From positions 30,461-94,460 of the forward strand of contig KB911157.1 of the NCBI GenBank assembly GCA_000383355.1: a stretch of DNA of 64,000 nucleotides. Reading direction: 5' to 3'. The first letter of the stretch is position 1. Every line of letters begins with the position of its first letter. Of the stretch, positions 16,265 through 24,441 are shown one piece after another. The translations under genes were made by a program, and so were the position numbers. The DNA comes from Flavobacterium sp. SCGC AAA160-P02. GTDB lineage: Bacteria > Bacteroidota > Bacteroidia > Flavobacteriales > Flavobacteriaceae. Under the pieces are notes generated by a model, which had not been told where the DNA came from, did not search any database, and worked only from the letters and a program-made list of their open reading frames with translations.

Positions 16265-18457
16265 TTATGAAATATGTTGTTTTAACCTAAGTCCAAAATC
16301 TGCCAAAGCTTTAATCTCTTTCACTCCAGCTAAACGTTCATTACCAAGAATAAGCAATCCTTTTTCATTAGATTCTATATGGTAGTACTTATTGCTTTCA
16401 AAAAATAAAATAAGTTCATCGCTAAAGAATTTTCTAATTTTTTCTTCGTTTTTACCAGATAAATAAAAGCGTTTAGAAAAATCTGGATGCTCCTCAATAT
16501 CTATATCTTTAAATCCAGCAAAATGAATGATATATTCAAAAATACCCTCTCTATCTAATGTAAATTGAGGAATAATATTTTTTAATTCAATATATAACAT
16601 GGTAGCTTTTACATTTTGTTTGGCAATTAACTCTCCTTCAGAGAACTCTATATCAAACAAAGTGCATTGTTCATTTGATAAGGCATTTGATATTTTAGTG
16701 ATCTGTCTAGTTTTAAAATAACCAAAGTTAGGTAGCTCTTTAATTTCTTTTTTGTAAACAGAGTTATAATCCCAATGTAATTCTTCACTAATTTTATACA
16801 AAGATTTTTGTCTTTTTGTAAGAGTTATGTTTTTTCCTTTAGGTTTTCCTATGACAAATTTACGAAGGGCAAAAGGGTGAGTGCTCCCAGATTTATATCC
16901 GTCTAGCCCAATAACTTCAAAGTGGCCTCCTTTTCGTTTAAAGCTTTCAGAATAACTGTGTATATTTTCCATTACAGTATGGTCTACAAAATCACACATA
17001 GAAAAATCTATAATAACATCTTCGGTTTCTGGAATTTGATCTAATTTAGACTTTAACTTAGAGTAGTTAAGAAAACTAGAGAAATTGTCTACACTTACAA
17101 AGTATTTTTCATCTTCTTCAAACATTAAAACATTAGGTTTCAATAAATTTCTAATGAATAATGAAATATTTTTATTAATGATTATATGAATAATAAACGT
17201 GGTGAATATACCAATCAGAATCCCACTTATTAAATTTGTAAGTACGGTTATAATTAACGTGACTAAGAATATGATTAATTGTTCTGAACCTACTTGAAAC
17301 GTTTTTTTAATATTTTCTGGTGAAGCTAATTTATACCCAGTGTATACCAATATTGCTGCCAATGCGGATAAAGGAATATGCCTTAATTCACCAGCAAATA
17401 AAACAATAAATGCAACAAGAAAGAGTGCATGAAAAAAGTTTGCAGATCTATTACTTCCTCTGTTATTTACATTTACAGAACTACGCGCAATTACGGTAAC
17501 TACATTTAAGCCCCCTAAAAAACCACTAATTACTGTGGCAATTCCCAACGATCGGATGTCTTTATTTACATTAGATCTTCTTTTCTCAGGATCTAGCTTA
17601 TCTACTGCTTTTATACTTAACAGTGACTCAATACTTGCAATTAAAGTAATGGCTATAACTGCGCTAAAAAATTCATAGGTAAATAATTTAGTGAAATTTG
17701 GCTGAGGAAATTCACCAAAAATTTTATCTGGTAAATTAATCATGTATTGATCTGTGATAGGATACGTTTCAGTTGAAAACATTTCAAAATAATAATACAT
17801 TCCAATACTAACAAGTACAATCCACATAGGTGCCGGCACTAATTGAAAGTATTTATTTCTTATTTTACTATAAAACACCATAATTAATAAGCTAATAATA
17901 CCAACAGATCCAGCATAAAAAACACTTTTATCAGCTGTTTTAATAAATATCAATAGGTCTGCTGGAATAAAGTACAGAAGCTCAAGTATACTTCCAGTTG
18001 CTTTTAGATTTCCAAGCATTACATGTATTTGTTTTGCTAAAATTCCAATCCCAATAGCAGCTAACATTCCTTGTATAGCAGATGATGGAAAGAAATTACT
18101 CAAAGATCCTAACCTAAGAACTCCTAGTATAAACATTAATGCACCTGAAATAATAATTGCTGCTAGCGTGTATAAGTATCCTTCGTACATATTTCCTTCT
18201 CCAAGGATGGTGATAGCACTTAAAATAACAACAACTAAACCATTACCTGGTCCTGTAATGGTGACATTAGATCCTCCTAAAATAGTACATACTAATCCAC
18301 CAACAATAGCTGCAATAATTCCAGAAATTGGTGGAGCACCAGATGCTAAAGCTAAGCCTAATCCTAAAGGTAATGCTACTAATGATACCACAAATCCAGA
18401 AAAAATATTTCTTGGAAGCTCACCAACGAATGTTTTAATAGGGCTTTTTTTAGTCAT
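16265..18457 (-). CDS. SulP-family anion transporter with STAS and an additional C-terminal domain
   Basis: A 730-residue inner-membrane transporter. Residues 10-420 hold the SulP transport core with many membrane segments, starting with FVVSLVALPLGLGLALASG. A STAS domain follows (about 450-535) with DVIIDFSMCDFVDHTVMENI. Beyond it, residues about 595-730 form a further soluble domain that includes IPQFTLDREGIFEYI and a HPDFSKRFYLSG stretch, which I recognise from stand-alone proteins of unknown function. The substrate is probably bicarbonate or sulphate and cannot be read from sequence. The start codon overlaps the stop of the upstream Usp gene by 1 nt, so the two are translationally coupled. 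Confidence 0.87.
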   Translation of the reverse strand: MTKKSPIKTFVGELPRNIFSGFVVSLVALPLGLGLALASGAPPISGIIAAIVGGLVCTILGGSNVTITGPGNGLVVVILSAITILGEGNMYEGYLYTLAAIIISGALMFILGVLRLGSLSNFFPSSAIQGMLAAIGIGILAKQIHVMLGNLKATGSILELLYFIPADLLIFIKTADKSVFYAGSVGIISLLIMVFYSKIRNKYFQLVPAPMWIVLVSIGMYYYFEMFSTETYPITDQYMINLPDKIFGEFPQPNFTKLFTYEFFSAVIAITLIASIESLLSIKAVDKLDPEKRRSNVNKDIRSLGIATVISGFLGGLNVVTVIARSSVNVNNRGSNRSANFFHALFLVAFIVLFAGELRHIPLSALAAILVYTGYKLASPENIKKTFQVGSEQLIIFLVTLIITVLTNLISGILIGIFTTFIIHIIINKNISLFIRNLLKPNVLMFEEDEKYFVSVDNFSSFLNYSKLKSKLDQIPETEDVIIDFSMCDFVDHTVMENIHSYSESFKRKGGHFEVIGLDGYKSGSTHPFALRKFVIGKPKGKNITLTKRQKSLYKISEELHWDYNSVYKKEIKELPNFGYFKTRQITKISNALSNEQCTLFDIEFSEGELIAKQNVKATMLYIELKNIIPQFTLDREGIFEYIIHFAGFKDIDIEEHPDFSKRFYLSGKNEEKIRKFFSDELILFFESNKYYHIESNEKGLLILGNERLAGVKEIKALADFGLRLKQHIS

Positions 18458-19335
18458 TATTTTACAATTAAAACATCTGTAGGAAGTTCTGTGAGGATAT
18501 ACTCAATGTCATGAGGAAAAATTCTATCTAAAATTGTGGTTTTTGAGGGAGCATTCATAACTAATAAATCAGCTCTTTTTACTTTGGCATAATGCCCAAT
18601 TGAGTACCCACGCTTTCCAAAAATACTTTGAATTTTTATAGAAACTCCTTTAGTGTCTATTGTTTCTAGTATTTTATGAACTCTAGAATCTTCTCTTCTT
18701 TTTAATTTTTCTTTTTCAATGGTTGCTTTTCTTAACGAGTGGTCATCAGAAACCTTCACTTCAATTTCTTTTTGACTAATTTCTTCTACAATGGTAATTC
18801 TTTTACATGCTAATGCTTTAGAAACTAAAAAAGAAGCCTGTATTGTTTCTATTGTTTTTTTATCTTTTAAACCATTTACAACTATGTGATTGCATTTAAC
18901 TCTTTCTATAGATGGCTTAATAAGTAATAATACAGAGCAATTAGCTTTTCTTGTTAATTCTCTAGCGACTGATCCAACATAGTATTTGTATAAATTTTCT
19001 TGTTGCAAAGCCCCTAAAATTAGTAGATCAATATTTTCTTCTACACTTGTTTGCAGAATTATATCTACAGGTTTCCCTTTTTGCCAAACTGTTTTTATAG
19101 GGAATTTTAAGATGGGTGCTTCTGAAATTAATTCTGATAATTGCTGTTCTTTTTCAATTGTTTTTTCACCAACATGAACACCAACAAGTTGAGCTTCAAA
19201 CATATTAGCTAATCGAACAGCTTCAAAAATATTTGGCTTTAAATTTGGTGAAAAAGCAATTCCAACTAAAATTTTTTTTATGCTTTGCAAGTGTAAATTT
19301 TTTATGATATCAAAAGTACAAGATAGTACTTTCAT
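18457..19335 (-). CDS. Tandem universal stress protein (two UspA domains)
   Basis: A cytoplasmic protein of 292 residues made of two Usp folds. The first (about 18-145) opens with KKILVGIAFSP and ends with GSVARELTRKANCSVLLL, a nucleotide-binding type motif. The second half (about 150-292) is more divergent, ending in a TDVLIVK strand. Its stop overlaps the start of the SulP transporter, a pairing that suggests it modulates or senses the transporter; this is inferred from coupling alone. The first 17 residues before the Usp core are unusual, and a later start cannot be excluded. Confidence 0.87.
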   Translation of the reverse strand: MKVLSCTFDIIKNLHLQSIKKILVGIAFSPNLKPNIFEAVRLANMFEAQLVGVHVGEKTIEKEQQLSELISEAPILKFPIKTVWQKGKPVDIILQTSVEENIDLLILGALQQENLYKYYVGSVARELTRKANCSVLLLIKPSIERVKCNHIVVNGLKDKKTIETIQASFLVSKALACKRITIVEEISQKEIEVKVSDDHSLRKATIEKEKLKRREDSRVHKILETIDTKGVSIKIQSIFGKRGYSIGHYAKVKRADLLVMNAPSKTTILDRIFPHDIEYILTELPTDVLIVK

Positions 19336-19385
19336 GTAAAGAAAAAAATAAAAATTTTGAAGATAAAAACCAGTTTTTCACACCA

Positions 19386-19613
19386 ATGGATGATTATGTT
19401 AACTTAAGAGAGTTGGTTAGAAATTTCTCAAATCTTTATGAAATAGCAATACATTCTGATAAAAATTATATAGAAACATTGCACATGCAATTAGAACCTG
19501 TTCCATTATTTGTAAAGAATACAGATAATAATATTTATGTATTGTCTGAATTTGAGTATAAAAAATTACCTAATGAAGATGCTGTTTTGGTATATTTTGG
19601 ACAAAAAATCTAA
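19386..19613 (+). CDS. Small orphan protein, function unknown
   Basis: A 75-residue acidic protein starting MDDYVNLREL and ending FGQKI. It has no signal peptide, membrane helix or metal motif. It lies between the divergent Usp gene and the convergent dnaX, ending 4 nt before the dnaX stop codon. The frame is complete, has ordinary codon use for the window, and its placement avoids both neighbours, which supports a real gene. I do not recognise the family. Confidence 0.5.
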   Translation: MDDYVNLRELVRNFSNLYEIAIHSDKNYIETLHMQLEPVPLFVKNTDNNIYVLSEFEYKKLPNEDAVLVYFGQKI

Positions 19614-19617
19614 AAAA

Positions 19618-21324
19618 TTACAAATCTAACTGAAAAGTATCCTTCAGTTTTTTAAGGAAAGGATTTTTCTCTTTTAATTTATTGTATTTCTCTTGAGGAG
19701 TATAGGCAAATTTCTTTTCTACTGTTTCATTTACTACAACTTTTATAGTAATACCAAAGTTATTTAGAGACTCTCTTAAAAATTTTATGAGTTTAGGTTT
19801 TCCAAGCTTTAACTGATCTTCCATGAGTTTGTTAGGAAGCGTAAATTGAACATTAAAGTTATCTTGCAATGTTGGAAGGTCTGCAGCCAGAATTGAAGCC
19901 ATACTTTTTTCTCCTTTTTTAATGAGTAATTTTTGATAATCACTCCAATTTTTTTGCAATTCTTTTTCAGTAAAAGAATCTTTCGGATGATTGTCATAAT
20001 TAACATTAAGTAGCGTCTTTTGGTGTTCTTTTTTTTGATGTATACTTTTTAAGGAAAGCGAATTACTCCTTCTTTTAAGATTTTGTAAAACTGGTGGTTT
20101 TGGAGCAGCTATTTTTGGAGACACTACTGGTTTGATAGGATCTTTTATAACTTCTTTTTTAATAATTACAGGAGCTACTTTTACAGTAGTATTCTGTTTT
20201 TTTAATGGAGATAATGAGGTGAAAAATGTGGCTGGAATTATGTAGTTAGCTGGTTTTTTTTTTTCTCCATCAAAAGTGATAGAGGCAATTTGCATTAGGG
20301 ATAACTCTACTAACAGTCGTTGGTTTTTACTAGCCCTATAATTTAAATCACATTGGTTGGCTTTGTCTATAGATTTTATAAGAAATGTAATGCTAGCTTT
20401 AGAAGATTGCTCTAAGTATTTTTTTTTGGCATTATCACCAACTTCAAGTAAATCAATAGTTACAGTATCTTTGGCTACCAATAGATCTCTAAAATGTGAA
20501 GCCAATCCGTTTATAAAATGGTGACCTTCAAAACCTTTAGCCAAAATACTGTTGAAGTTGTTTAAAACGTCTGGAATTTTATTTTCTAACAACAAATCTG
20601 TCATTGTGAAATAGCTATCATAATCTAAGACATTTAAGTTTTGAGTAACCGCTTCACGAGTTAAATTTTTTCCAGAAAAACTTATGACTCTATCAAAAAT
20701 TGATAAGGCATCACGCATTGCACCATCTGCTTTTTGGGCTATGATGTGTAGGGCATCATCATCAGCAGTAATTCCTTCCTTTTCAGCAATTGTTTTTAAA
20801 TAGTTTTTAGTATCTAAGACAGTAATTCTTTTGAAATCAAAAATTTGGCACCGAGATAAAATTGTAGGAATAATTTTGTGTTTTTCGGTAGTTGCTAAAA
20901 TAAAGATAGCATGAGCAGGTGGTTCTTCTAAGGTTTTTAAAAACGCATTAAAAGCAGCTTGAGATAACATATGAACCTCATCAATGATATAGACTTTATA
21001 ATTTCCTGTTTGAGGTGGAATTCTAACCTGATCGGTTAAACTTCTAATGTCATCTACAGAATTGTTTGAAGCAGCGTCTAATTCAAAAATATTAAAGGCA
21101 AAATCTTCGTTATTTGAAGTTATCCCTTCCTGATTGATTCTTTTTGCTAGAATTCTAGCACAAGAAGTTTTCCCAACACCTCTTGGCCCTGTAAATAGTA
21201 AAGCTTGAGCTAAATGGTTGCTTTTTATCGCATTTTCTAGAGTATTTGTAATAGCTTGCTGTCCAACAACATCCTCAAAGTTTTGAGGCCTGTATTTACG
21301 TGCAGAAACGATAAAATGCTCCAT
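19618..21324 (-). CDS. dnaX: DNA polymerase III subunit gamma/tau
   Basis: The clamp-loader ATPase of the replisome. From the chosen start it has 568 residues. The Walker A motif GPRGVGKTS lies near residue 45, the Walker B/DEVH motif is in VYIIDEVHMLS, and a sensor region contains LSRCQIFDF. The C-terminal part is low-complexity and Lys/Pro-rich, followed by a domain likely to bind the polymerase. The four-cysteine zinc module that normally follows the Walker A helix is missing; the sequence passes directly from AKRINQEG to FELDAASNN. The longer frame to 21351 begins inside a promoter element, so the ATG at 21324 is preferred. Confidence 0.94.
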   Translation of the reverse strand: MEHFIVSARKYRPQNFEDVVGQQAITNTLENAIKSNHLAQALLFTGPRGVGKTSCARILAKRINQEGITSNNEDFAFNIFELDAASNNSVDDIRSLTDQVRIPPQTGNYKVYIIDEVHMLSQAAFNAFLKTLEEPPAHAIFILATTEKHKIIPTILSRCQIFDFKRITVLDTKNYLKTIAEKEGITADDDALHIIAQKADGAMRDALSIFDRVISFSGKNLTREAVTQNLNVLDYDSYFTMTDLLLENKIPDVLNNFNSILAKGFEGHHFINGLASHFRDLLVAKDTVTIDLLEVGDNAKKKYLEQSSKASITFLIKSIDKANQCDLNYRASKNQRLLVELSLMQIASITFDGEKKKPANYIIPATFFTSLSPLKKQNTTVKVAPVIIKKEVIKDPIKPVVSPKIAAPKPPVLQNLKRRSNSLSLKSIHQKKEHQKTLLNVNYDNHPKDSFTEKELQKNWSDYQKLLIKKGEKSMASILAADLPTLQDNFNVQFTLPNKLMEDQLKLGKPKLIKFLRESLNNFGITIKVVVNETVEKKFAYTPQEKYNKLKEKNPFLKKLKDTFQLDL

Positions 21325-21348
21325 ATATGATTGCTTATCTTTGTCTAA

Positions 21349-21379
21349 CAAATGTAAGTATCTACACTAGTATTTACAA
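21349..21379 (-). promoter_or_regulatory. dnaX promoter
   Basis: On the minus strand, TTG (21377-21379) and TACATTTG (21349-21356) are separated by exactly 20 nt. The predicted transcript would begin near 21342, about 17 nt before the ATG at 21324. This excludes the upstream TTG codon at 21351 as a start. Confidence 0.6.
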
Positions 21380-21465
21380 TATGCTTTCTTAACAAAACTC
21401 TAAAGTTGTAAACAAATTGTAAGAATTTATTTTTTTTGAGACTATAATTATAATAAAATTTAAAT

Positions 21466-22119
21466 ATGAAAATTAATAAAAACATCATCCTTATAAGTAT
21501 GCTAGTTTTTTTAGCAATTTCTTTTAGCTTTAAGGAAACACTCACCGATAACAATATTGCCAATATTAATAAGATAAGCTCTACTGACAAAGTTGCTTAT
21601 TTTGCCAGTGGTTGTTTTTGGTGTGTAGAAGCTATTTTTGAAAGTGTAGAGGGGGTTAGTGAAGCTGTTTCTGGATATGCTGGGGGGCACACAAAAAACC
21701 CAACATATCAAACAATAGGAACAGGTAGAACAGGTCATGCAGAAGCTGTTGCGGTATATTATAATCCAGAAGTTGTTAGTTTTAAAATATTGGTAGATGT
21801 ATTTTTTGGATCACACGATCCAACAACAAAAAATGGGCAACACCCAGATTATGGAAGTCAATATAGATCTATTGCTTTTTATAATACAATGGATGAAAAA
21901 GAATTAATAAATCTTGCTATTGAGAAATTAAATAAAGAAGTCTACAATAACAAAATTGTTACAGAAGTATATAAGCATACTGTTTTTTATAAAGCTGAAG
22001 ATTATCATCAAGATTATGAGAGACTAAATCCTTACAATAGTTATGTAAGAAATGTATCTGTTCCAAGATTAAAACGTTTTAAGAAAAAATTTCCAAAGCT
22101 TTTAAAAGTAAGTCACTAA
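21466..22119 (+). CDS. msrA: Exported peptide-methionine (S)-S-oxide reductase
   Basis: Repairs methionine-S-sulfoxide in proteins. The protein has 217 residues: an N-terminal hydrophobic segment (residues 6-22) acting as signal or anchor, then the MsrA domain from about 42. The catalytic Cys50 is in the signature SGCFWCVEAIFE, followed by SGYAGG and the conserved GTGRTGHAEAV and HPDYGSQYRS blocks. The signal sequence suggests action in the cell envelope, protecting exported proteins. No MsrB domain is fused. Transcribed alone; convergent with the pilin-like gene downstream with a 13-nt gap. Confidence 0.93.
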   Translation: MKINKNIILISMLVFLAISFSFKETLTDNNIANINKISSTDKVAYFASGCFWCVEAIFESVEGVSEAVSGYAGGHTKNPTYQTIGTGRTGHAEAVAVYYNPEVVSFKILVDVFFGSHDPTTKNGQHPDYGSQYRSIAFYNTMDEKELINLAIEKLNKEVYNNKIVTEVYKHTVFYKAEDYHQDYERLNPYNSYVRNVSVPRLKRFKKKFPKLLKVSH

Positions 22120-22132
22120 AATAGAATCGTTT

Positions 22133-22960
22133 TTATTGATCTTCTAACAATACATACAAAATATCCATTGTATATAGTCCAGGTTCTGCATAGGCTTTAT
22201 CTGCAGATTCTTTACTACCCCCAGCGAGTAAAGAACTTGAGTGTGCTGAAGAAATAATATTTTCGGAAACGGTTGCATCTGCATTATAAGCATTTGGAAA
22301 AATAGCAGGAAAACCTGGTAATATTCTATAATCTATAACATACATAAAATTATTTTCTTTTCTTTTTGTTGAAATATAACTCCCAGGATTCATAAACCCA
22401 TTTTTATGATCTCCAGAAATACCAGAGTGTCCGGCAATATATTTACCTCTTTCGTTGGGAGGAGATGGAGTTCCATCTTTACTTACATATAGACTGTTTC
22501 CGCCATTAGATTTGTATGGCGCTGTAAAACCTTGGCTATAATCTGAATATACAGCTTGCTTGTGATTAGTTCCATTATTTGGAGTATGTTGTTTAATTTC
22601 TAACATACTTAGTGGAATATCAGCAACCGAATTTAAAGAAGACTCATAGCTTTCTTCTTGATTCCAAAATGTTTTTCCGTTAGGATTAGTTCCTTTAGCT
22701 CTACCAATTGCGTATAAATCCCACGTTACGGTAGATGTCACCTTAATAATAGTTGCTGCATTTTTTACAATTCCATTTCGATATTGATTTTCTTTATCAA
22801 AAATGAAATTTATTTGATCTGGAGAAATCATTTCCAATTGAAGTATTGGCTTTAAATCTAAAGATATAGATACAGATTCCTGCTGTAGTTTTTGAGCTTT
22901 ACCAATATTGGCAAAAGTAAACAAACTTACTGCTAACATAAATTTAAAAAAAGTGTTCAT
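22133..22960 (-). CDS. Exported pilin-like subunit, paralogue of the major subunit at 38521-39309
   Basis: A 275-residue protein with a cleavable signal peptide (about 1-22, ending KAQ). It is clearly related along its whole length to the 262-residue protein at 38521-39309. Both share SLDLKPILQLEM/TMDLQPVLQLDM near the N-terminus, TWDLYAIGR/SWDLYAVGR, YRILPGFPAIFPNA/YRILPSLPAIFPNA, and the C-terminal strand ending YVLLEDQ. The alternating hydrophobic C-terminal strand after a PGLYTM turn is the kind of donor strand seen in chaperone-usher subunits. No chaperone or usher gene lies beside it; those are 12-18 kb away. It may be an alternative or tip subunit. The function is inferred only. Confidence 0.72.
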   Translation of the reverse strand: MNTFFKFMLAVSLFTFANIGKAQKLQQESVSISLDLKPILQLEMISPDQINFIFDKENQYRNGIVKNAATIIKVTSTVTWDLYAIGRAKGTNPNGKTFWNQEESYESSLNSVADIPLSMLEIKQHTPNNGTNHKQAVYSDYSQGFTAPYKSNGGNSLYVSKDGTPSPPNERGKYIAGHSGISGDHKNGFMNPGSYISTKRKENNFMYVIDYRILPGFPAIFPNAYNADATVSENIISSAHSSSLLAGGSKESADKAYAEPGLYTMDILYVLLEDQ

Positions 22961-23200
22961 AAGAGTTAATAATTAAAGGTTTATACAGTTTTAAATAATG
23001 CATTGATCTATCTAGACCAACACAATTTTATTAGGAGGGTTTTGCGCCTGTGCTTTAAAATTTACATCAGACATAAAAAGGGTAAGACGTGTTTATGCTA
23101 GTTCTGGTAATTACATACCAGGCATTCGTCTATTCTTGATTTTTAGGAGTAGGGTAGGGTGTTATTATGAACTATTTTATACCTATTAGGAGTTAGGTTT
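22961..23200. other. 240-nt gap with no supported gene
   Basis: Upstream of the pilin-like paralogue. It contains G-rich runs (around 23144-23160) and a small stem CTGGTA/TACCAG (23103-23120), but no open frame with coding character and no TAnnTTTG element on the minus strand. I cannot assign a function. Confidence 0.3.
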
Positions 23201-24208
23201 CTATATTTTCTCTATCCAGTTCATAATTGTTTTTGTGGCACTAGTATCTATATTATAAATTTTAGAACTTTGCGAAACTTGGGTTAGATAATGATCTAAA
23301 CCCATCATTACTTTAATTGTAATTAGAGAGTTTTTAATTTTTTGTAATCTACTTACCTCTAAAGTTGGATTAACATATTTATCTTTTTCACCAATAATAT
23401 ATAATGTTGGTATTTGAAGAGATGTATAGATTTTCTCATAATTATGTTGAAATAAATTGATGTGCATTAAACTCCAGAATTTAATATCATTTAATTTAAA
23501 CCCTTTTCTTCTAAGAATATCTATCCCTTTATTCCTCAATGAAATAGTATTTACAGTTGAGTTTTTATTTAATTCTATGAGATATATTAGGGTATCCAAC
23601 AGCTGAATATGATCTTTTACTGTTTTATTTTTTAGTTGGTCTTTAGAAAGTGTCTTTAGTTGGTGTCTAGAAGCATCAGAGAAATTATGAACTGGAGAAG
23701 CAATTTGAATTAAAAAATCTATTTGAACAGAAGAATCACTAATAAGTTTATAGGAAGTAATAGAGGTCATTCCTCCAAAACTATGCCCTAGAACTCCAAT
23801 TTTTTTTTCTTGAAGTTTTAGTAGCGATTTTAAATGTATGATAGCATATGCTAAATCATAACTTAAATGATCAATAGATTTCGTGAATTTACCTTCAGAC
23901 TTCCCAACACCTCTTTCATCGAATCTATAGACGCCAATATTATTTTTTAAAAACTCTTCTGTTAATTTATAATGCGAGTTTCTGGTATCTTTTCCTGAGC
24001 CTGGAACAATAATGATGATTTTTTTATATTCAGATTTTGGAGTTATTAAAGTACCAGATATTTTTATGTTATCAATCGAGTTATAAAACCCTATTTCTTT
24101 AGAGATATAGTTTTCTATATTTTTTATTTGTCTTTCATGAGAAAAAATGGTTTGACAAACACTTAAATGTACAGTAAAAAGTAATATGACTACTATGTTG
24201 TACTTCAT
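23201..24208 (-). CDS. Exported alpha/beta hydrolase
   Basis: A 335-residue protein with an N-terminal signal peptide (about 1-19). The alpha/beta hydrolase fold is marked by the oxyanion segment IIIVPGSGKD, a DERGVGKSEG loop, and the nucleophile elbow GHSFGG with the nucleophile Ser143. A late IIGEKDKYV strand supplies the acid and the GLDHYL segment the histidine. Substrate unknown; carboxylesterase or peptidase activity is typical. It lies 240 nt upstream of the pilin-like gene on the same strand, too far to assume one operon. Confidence 0.82.
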   Translation of the reverse strand: MKYNIVVILLFTVHLSVCQTIFSHERQIKNIENYISKEIGFYNSIDNIKISGTLITPKSEYKKIIIIVPGSGKDTRNSHYKLTEEFLKNNIGVYRFDERGVGKSEGKFTKSIDHLSYDLAYAIIHLKSLLKLQEKKIGVLGHSFGGMTSITSYKLISDSSVQIDFLIQIASPVHNFSDASRHQLKTLSKDQLKNKTVKDHIQLLDTLIYLIELNKNSTVNTISLRNKGIDILRRKGFKLNDIKFWSLMHINLFQHNYEKIYTSLQIPTLYIIGEKDKYVNPTLEVSRLQKIKNSLITIKVMMGLDHYLTQVSQSSKIYNIDTSATKTIMNWIEKI

Positions 24209-24363
24209 TTAAAATATAATTATGCGATTCGCTATCTTATATCTTTTTTTAGGGTAGTTTTATTGGGAGTGTACTGTGTTTTTTTTATTAGGTGGGAGTT
24301 TATACTATTTCTTATGAAAGAAAAAACACATTTAATATTTACAATTTACATAATAAAAGTGAT

Positions 24364-24397
24364 ACAGGTATAGGTATTTATACCTGTTTTTTGATTT
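24364..24397 (+). terminator. Plus-strand hairpin followed by a T-run, no matching gene
   Basis: ACAGGTATA (24364-24372) pairs exactly with TATACCTGT (24379-24387), followed by a run of T broken by one GA. It looks like an intrinsic terminator for rightward transcription, yet no rightward gene lies nearby. A close relative occurs at 28213-28237. It may be a bidirectional barrier or a regulatory palindrome. Confidence 0.35.
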
Positions 24398-24401
24398 TTT
24401 T

Positions 24402-24434
24402 TTAATAAAAAAAAACGCTGCAATTTGCAGCGTT
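24402..24434 (-). terminator. Intrinsic terminator of the acyl-CoA ligase gene
   Basis: A perfect 9-bp GC-containing stem AACGCTGCA/TGCAGCGTT (24414-24434) with a 3-nt loop is followed on the minus strand by nine T. It lies 8 nt past the stop codon at 24442. Confidence 0.88.
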
Positions 24435-24441
24435 GTAGATC

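Noticed and set aside
21345..21590. An 81-codon minus-strand frame opposite the start of msrA
   Set aside because: It covers the msrA signal region and the dnaX promoter; msrA on the plus strand has clear family motifs.
22961..23200. G-rich runs (for example near 23144-23160) as a repeat family or origin element
   Set aside because: No clear repeat unit or periodicity; similar short runs near 24250-24300 do not align convincingly.
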